NCBI GenBank assembly: GCA_016787625.1 | Contig: JAEUUD010000011.1 | Coordinates: forward strand, 1 to 37,629 | Reading direction: 5' to 3' | Length of the DNA stretch: 37,629 bases | Source of the DNA: Cyclobacteriaceae bacterium | Lineage (GTDB): Bacteria; Bacteroidota; Bacteroidia; Cytophagales; Cyclobacteriaceae | Program-made: the position numbers and the translations under genes | Shown here: positions 34,520 through 37,629 of the stretch, piece by piece | Position numbering within the stretch: the first letter of the stretch is position 1 | How the letters are laid out: each line of letters begins with the position of its first letter | Notes under the pieces: model-generated | Database searches by the model: none | What the model was told of the DNA's origin: nothing | The model's input: only the letters and a program-made list of their open reading frames with translations

Positions 34520-35413
34520 TTAAAATTTTATCTCTCCTTTTTTGTATTCACCCAGGATGTTCATGTTTCTTGTATGCCGCATGACGTCTTGCATGGCTTT
34601 ATTGTAATCCTCCCTCACCGTCCATTCGACATCAACATGGATGGAGTATTCCCACGGCCGGCCAAGAATAGGAATCGATTGAATCTTGGTCAGATTGATG
34701 GAATGCTTTTTGAAGATCATAAGCACATCGGCAAGGCTGCCAGCCTGGTTGGTCACTTCAAATGACAGGGATGCCTTGTTGCTGTCTGCACCCACACCTG
34801 GGGTCTTTGATAGAATCAGGAATCGTGTGAAATTCTTCTTGTTTGTTTCAATGCGCTTCTCAAGAATAAGAAGACCATACTTTTCCGCGGCTCGATCATT
34901 GGCAATCGCGGCCACATCCCTTAAGCCCAACTGACTGATTCTTCTTGCCGAAAGGGCCGTGTCATCGCTTTCGCGGATGGACACCGTATCTCCAAACTGA
35001 TGAAGAAAGTCCGTGCATTGACGGATTGCCATAGGATGCGATTCAACTGTGCGGATGTCACGGATGGCGACGCCTGGCAACGCCATCAGGTGAAGGTGGA
35101 TGGGCAGGTAGAGCTCGCCCACAATGAAGAAGTGATACTGCTGGAGCAGGAAGTAGTTGGGGAGGATGCTCCCAGCAATGGAATTCTCTATGGCCATCAC
35201 ACCGAATGATGCCCGACTTGTTTTGACGGCTTCACACAACGCATGGAAGGTCATGCATTCAATCGTCTCAACACTGTTCCCAAAGTAGGCACGTGCGGCT
35301 TCTTCGTGAAAACTTGCTGAAATGCCCTGAATGGCCACAGGAGCCAGGTCAGCACGGTCAGGCAGCACTTCAATCATTTGTTGTTCAGTTGTCTTCATTA
35401 CCTGTTCAGTCAT
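34520..35413 (-). CDS. pheA: Prephenate dehydratase with ACT domain
   Basis: The enzyme converts prephenate to phenylpyruvate. The 297-residue protein has a PDT domain (about 26-202) with VAIQGISASFHEEAA, GVMAIENSIAGS, ESHPMAIRQC and the catalytic TRF at 196-198, and an ACT domain (about 215-290) with GSLADVL (225-231) and LTKIQSIP (241-248). The phenylalanine-binding ESRP motif of canonical PheA is QSIP here. It is the first gene of the operon. The ATG at 35413 lies 5 bases after the attenuator hairpin; in-frame ATGs at 35398 and 35377 are alternatives that leave the conserved start of the fold intact. It has no fused chorismate mutase. Confidence 0.94.
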   Translation of the reverse strand: MTEQVMKTTEQQMIEVLPDRADLAPVAIQGISASFHEEAARAYFGNSVETIECMTFHALCEAVKTSRASFGVMAIENSIAGSILPNYFLLQQYHFFIVGELYLPIHLHLMALPGVAIRDIRTVESHPMAIRQCTDFLHQFGDTVSIRESDDTALSARRISQLGLRDVAAIANDRAAEKYGLLILEKRIETNKKNFTRFLILSKTPGVGADSNKASLSFEVTNQAGSLADVLMIFKKHSINLTKIQSIPILGRPWEYSIHVDVEWTVREDYNKAMQDVMRHTRNMNILGEYKKGEIKF

Positions 35414-35418
35414 AAAAT

Positions 35419-35447
35419 AAAAAGTCCCGCTTTCGGCGGGACTTTTT
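35419..35447 (-). terminator. Intrinsic terminator acting as attenuator ahead of pheA
   Basis: On the minus strand AAAAAGTCCCGC, loop CGAAA, and GCGGGACTTTTT form a perfect 12-pair stem (7 GC-rich pairs plus 5 A-T) ending in a T-run. It ends 5 bases before the pheA ATG and lies downstream of a Phe/Tyr-rich leader frame, the classic position of an attenuator. It is symmetric and would also work on the plus strand, but nothing is transcribed toward it from that side. Confidence 0.92.
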
Positions 35448-35479
35448 GGAGTGTCTTGTTACGATTTTATTTAACAATA

Positions 35480-35548
35480 CTACATTCCATGAAGTCCCTC
35501 CTGGCCTCTGAAAGAATAGTAGTAGAAATAAAATCGGTTCGCGTTCAT
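35480..35548 (-). CDS. Phe/Tyr-rich leader peptide of the aromatic operon attenuator
   Basis: A 22-codon frame (ATG at 35548, TAG at 35480-35482) upstream of pheA. Codons 6-13 read F-Y-F-Y-Y-Y-S-F, seven aromatics in eight codons, matching the end products of the downstream operon. Codons 16-19 contain the antiterminator strand described separately. The peptide itself is presumably a by-product: ribosome stalling at uncharged tRNA-Phe or tRNA-Tyr is the signal. It is too short for standard ORF calling. I see no unambiguous promoter upstream; transcription must begin somewhere above 35548. Confidence 0.85.
   Translation of the reverse strand: MNANRFYFYYYSFRGQEGLHGM
35492..35501 (-). promoter_or_regulatory. 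Antiterminator strand inside the leader frame
   Basis: On the minus strand GGAGGGACTT copies the terminator 3' arm (GCGGGACTT) with one difference. Its GGGACTT can pair with AAGTCCC (35438-35444) of the terminator 5' arm, with two further G-C pairs past a mismatch. It spans leader codons 16-19: free when a ribosome stalls at codons 6-11, mostly covered when the ribosome reaches the stop codon. Confidence 0.75.
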
Positions 35549-35656
35549 GAGGGCAATAACGATTAAATAATGCGGTTATCCAAGAGTCCAGGCTTTCAAT
35601 TGAAATAATCAGGAAAATTGTACAAAACACTAACTACTGTTAGTCACGTCAAACCT

Positions 35657-35664
35657 TACCTTTG
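35657..35664 (+). promoter_or_regulatory. -7 box for the small lipoprotein gene
   Basis: TACCTTTG matches TAnnTTTG exactly, 18 bases before the ATG at 35683. No -33 box at a plausible distance is evident. It is divergent from the aromatic leader. Confidence 0.5.
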
Positions 35665-35682
35665 ACCTAAAACAAAGCAGAT

Positions 35683-36120
35683 ATGAGAGCGTACATCGTT
35701 GCCATTGCGGCCCTATTGATATTTGGAGGCTGCGGAAAGTCCACCACTGACCATGACCACGATGGTTCAACAGCCGACTCAACGGACGCCAACAGAATAT
35801 TGTATGATCAGGTCATGGACATCCATGATCAGGTGATGCCGAAAATGCAGGACATATATAACCTGAAGAAAAAGCTTCAGGATCAGATTGCTGCCACTCC
35901 GAACATGGTGGTTGAAGAACGGCAAAAACTTGAGCGACGGATCGCTGCACTCGATTCGGCAGACAAGATGATGATGGAATGGATGCACAAATTTTCGCCC
36001 CTACCCGATTCTGCCGGACGCGAGGCGGCACGCGAGTATCTTGAATCTGAAATGGAAAGCATCAAGAAAGTCAGGGATGCCATGCTGGAAGCCATCCAGC
36101 GAGAGCAGGGTTCAAACTAG
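35683..36120 (+). CDS. Small lipoprotein with a coiled-coil region
   Basis: This 145-residue protein has a lipoprotein signal peptide with lipobox LIFGGC (Cys17). After a short acidic/His spacer (DHDHDGST), the rest is helical and heptad-like: YDQVMDIHDQVMPKMQDIYNL, KKKLQDQIA, then ERQKLERRIAALDSADKMMMEWMHKF and a C-terminal helix. Similar small proteins in Bacteroidota are often given uninformative names such as viral A-type inclusion protein. It is likely anchored in an envelope membrane; the partner and role are unknown. Its stop overlaps the convergent SET gene by four bases. Confidence 0.8.
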   Translation: MRAYIVAIAALLIFGGCGKSTTDHDHDGSTADSTDANRILYDQVMDIHDQVMPKMQDIYNLKKKLQDQIAATPNMVVEERQKLERRIAALDSADKMMMEWMHKFSPLPDSAGREAAREYLESEMESIKKVRDAMLEAIQREQGSN

Positions 36121-36620
36121 TCCAAATGCGGGTGAGCCACCCGCTTGGGTATTTTGTGATGGGGTAGGTGCTTGCCGTTAGCTTTTGTAGTTCTGGCCTT
36201 ACGTTGCTCTTCCCTGATGTTGTAGCGTATTGCCTGCCAGTACTCCCTGCCGTAATCAACAAAGATCTCTGACCTGGCGGGAATGTCCCGGATTGCCTCG
36301 ATGAAGCACCTTTTACCCGACGTGACATAGTCTGCATTGTTTCTGATGCCCTTTACCTTGACAATGCCCATGGCATCATTGGCAAAATGAGCCACTGACT
36401 TTGTTGTCTTCCATGCATCAATCACATGTTTAAGATTAAAGTAGAAGACATACCCGTTGCGTTCATCGGGCATCTTTTCTACCTCCTTCCAGGTCAGGAT
36501 TTCTCCCTTGTATTCAACAATACGTGTCCCTTTCGGAATCAGCACTTTAGTGAACAAGCCTTTCCCTGCACCGGGCAGCAATGACTTTCTTACGTACAGA
36601 TGTTTCTCCAGCAGCGCCAT
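36117..36620 (-). CDS. SET domain-containing protein (putative protein lysine methyltransferase)
   Basis: At 167 residues this is a minimal SET domain with a basic tail. Seen: GAGKGLFTKVLIPKGTRIVEYKGE (17-40), a motif in the place of the cofactor-binding RFxNHxC..N stretch that reads AHFANDA then GIRNNADY (77-98), and SEIFVDYGREYW (117-128), including the active-site Tyr region. Bacterial SET proteins methylate lysines on proteins; the substrate here is unknown. The last 35 residues are Lys/Arg/His-rich and may bind nucleic acid or an acidic partner. It is downstream of leuA on the same strand, with a possible own -7 region TACCTTGC at 36637-36644. Confidence 0.88.
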   Translation of the reverse strand: MALLEKHLYVRKSLLPGAGKGLFTKVLIPKGTRIVEYKGEILTWKEVEKMPDERNGYVFYFNLKHVIDAWKTTKSVAHFANDAMGIVKVKGIRNNADYVTSGKRCFIEAIRDIPARSEIFVDYGREYWQAIRYNIREEQRKARTTKANGKHLPHHKIPKRVAHPHLD

Positions 36621-36716
36621 GAATGATAAAAAGGGCGCAAGGTATGCGGAAGATACGTTGGGTGAAAATTATATTTTTCTAAATATCCCTCACGCAACCA
36701 TGTCCTCCGCTCCGTC

Positions 36717-37629
36717 CTACTTATTCGTCAGGACCAACTGGCTTGACACGAGTGTGATCAGGTCACCATCATCGATGAGTTTCTTTTCATCCGCCACCAG
36801 GAGAAAGTTCTCATAGAATTGATTGAGGTCTTCGCCTTCCAGGTGATATCCGAGGAGCTCCATCCGGTGCTTAAGTGCTGCCCTTCCGCTTCTGGCTGTT
36901 AGAACGATGGATGACGCTGGCACGCCTACGTCAGCCGGGTTAATGATTTCATAGTTTTCTGCATGTTTCAGGAAGCCATCCTGGTGGATGCCTGAAGAAT
37001 GGGCGAATGCATTTCTGCCGACAATGGCCTTGTTGGGCTGCACCGGCATGCGCATCATTCGACTCACCCGCTGGCTGATGTCGAAGATCCGCTCCGATTT
37101 GATGTTGGTATGAAATCCAAGATCCTTGTGCGTTTGCAAGATCATGGCCACCTCTTCCAATGAGGTGTTGCCTGCTCGTTCTCCGATACCGTTGATGGTC
37201 ACTTCAGCCTGGCGGGCTCCGTGAAAAATCCCTTCCATGGTGTTGGCCGTAGCCAGGCCCAGATCGTTGTGACAGTGCACTGACACAACGGCTCTGTGGA
37301 TATTCTTCACATGCTCAAAGAGGTACTGAATCCGTTTTCCGTAAAGGTGAGGCAAGCAATAGCCGGTTGTATCGGGGATATTGACTACATCTGCACCGGC
37401 CTGAATCACCGCTTCAATCATACAGGCGAGGAAGGCAAGGTCTGCCCTGCCGGCATCCTCTGCGTAAAACTCAACTTCATAATTCTTCTCCTTGGCATAC
37501 CTGACAGCCCAAACGCCTTGCTCAAGCACCTGCTCCCTTGTGGATTTAAACTTGTGTTTGATATGTACATCGGATGACCCGATGCCGGTATGAATTCGTC
37601 CGCGCTCAGCATGCCTTAGCGCCTCTGCC
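36717..37629 (-). CDS. leuA: 2-Isopropylmalate synthase, 5' truncated by the window edge
   Basis: The enzyme condenses acetyl-CoA and 2-oxoisovalerate at the first step of leucine synthesis. The frame stays open to the window edge, so the N-terminus is missing; a GTG at 37529 is internal, not a start. Visible motifs: HTGIGSSDVHIKHKFK, FYAEDAGRADL, NIPDTTGYCLP, SVHCHNDLGLATANTMEGI (the HxH metal site) and FAHSSGIHQDG. The sequence ends soon after SIVLTARSGRAALKHR, with no room for the C-terminal leucine-binding regulatory domain of classical LeuA, so this is the short form. Homocitrate synthase or citramalate synthase are related alternatives, less likely given the motifs. Confidence 0.92.
   Translation of the reverse strand, partial: AEALRHAERGRIHTGIGSSDVHIKHKFKSTREQVLEQGVWAVRYAKEKNYEVEFYAEDAGRADLAFLACMIEAVIQAGADVVNIPDTTGYCLPHLYGKRIQYLFEHVKNIHRAVVSVHCHNDLGLATANTMEGIFHGARQAEVTINGIGERAGNTSLEEVAMILQTHKDLGFHTNIKSERIFDISQRVSRMMRMPVQPNKAIVGRNAFAHSSGIHQDGFLKHAENYEIINPADVGVPASSIVLTARSGRAALKHRMELLGYHLEGEDLNQFYENFLLVADEKKLIDDGDLITLVSSQLVLTNK

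Noticed and set aside
37527-37529. GTG codon as start of the leuA gene
   Set aside because: The frame continues upstream with conserved LeuA sequence (IHTGIGSSDVHIKHK), so this is an internal Val codon and the gene runs off the window.

Overview
The window reads as a gene-dense chromosomal segment of a Bacteroidota bacterium, most likely a Cytophagales-type genome (inference). Supporting signs are a type IX secretion C-terminal sorting domain on a giant surface protein, TonB-plug/macroglobulin-like secreted proteins, OmpA-family proteins with GHxNG motifs, a large PurF-like amidotransferase, and Bacteroidota-type promoters (-7 box TAnnTTTG) a few bases before many start codons. I see no tRNA, rRNA, CRISPR array, insertion sequence or phage gene. 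There is no gene-free stretch over 300 bases; the longest, about 270 bases at 35414-35682, holds an attenuator.

Layout. 1-3015 (+): the 3' part of a secreted plug/MG2 protein and a DUF4350-like secreted protein. 3020-4722 (-): a family 2 glycosyltransferase and an ECF sigma factor. 4842-7982 (+): tgt, an LptF/LptG permease and an EamA transporter. 7968-9599 (-): fabI and ispE. 9681-14681 (+): murI, a TPR histidine kinase and a PurF-like amidotransferase. 14690-21027 (-): a 1735-residue T9SS surface protein and a family 9 glycosyltransferase. 21142-27542 (+): an EVE-domain protein, two tandem paralogous secreted proteins of unknown function, pyrR, pyrB and a cystathionine beta-synthase-like enzyme. 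27545-31273 (-): two OmpA-family paralogues, a small NTF2-like protein and a sphingolipid Delta4-desaturase (DES) homologue. 31338-35548 (-): the aromatic amino acid operon. 35683-36120 (+): a small lipoprotein. 36117-37629 (-): a SET-domain protein and a 5'-truncated 2-isopropylmalate synthase.

The most notable system is the control region of the aromatic operon. Upstream of pheA - aminotransferase - tyrA - DAHP synthase/chorismate mutase lies a 22-codon open frame (35480-35548, minus) in which codons 6-13 read F-Y-F-Y-Y-Y-S-F. It is followed by a near-ideal intrinsic terminator (35419-35447) ending 5 nt before the pheA ATG. A segment inside the leader frame (35492-35501) copies the 3' arm of that terminator and can pair with its 5' arm instead. 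This is the layout of a ribosome-mediated transcription attenuator that senses charged tRNA-Phe and tRNA-Tyr together, controlling every enzyme of the Phe/Tyr branch plus the entry enzyme of the shikimate pathway.

Other points worth attention are a bacterial homologue of eukaryotic dihydroceramide Delta4-desaturase, a tRNA-guanine transglycosylase lacking all three zinc cysteines, a translationally coupled tandem pair of unknown secreted proteins, and OmpA proteins whose peptidoglycan-binding Asp is Asn.
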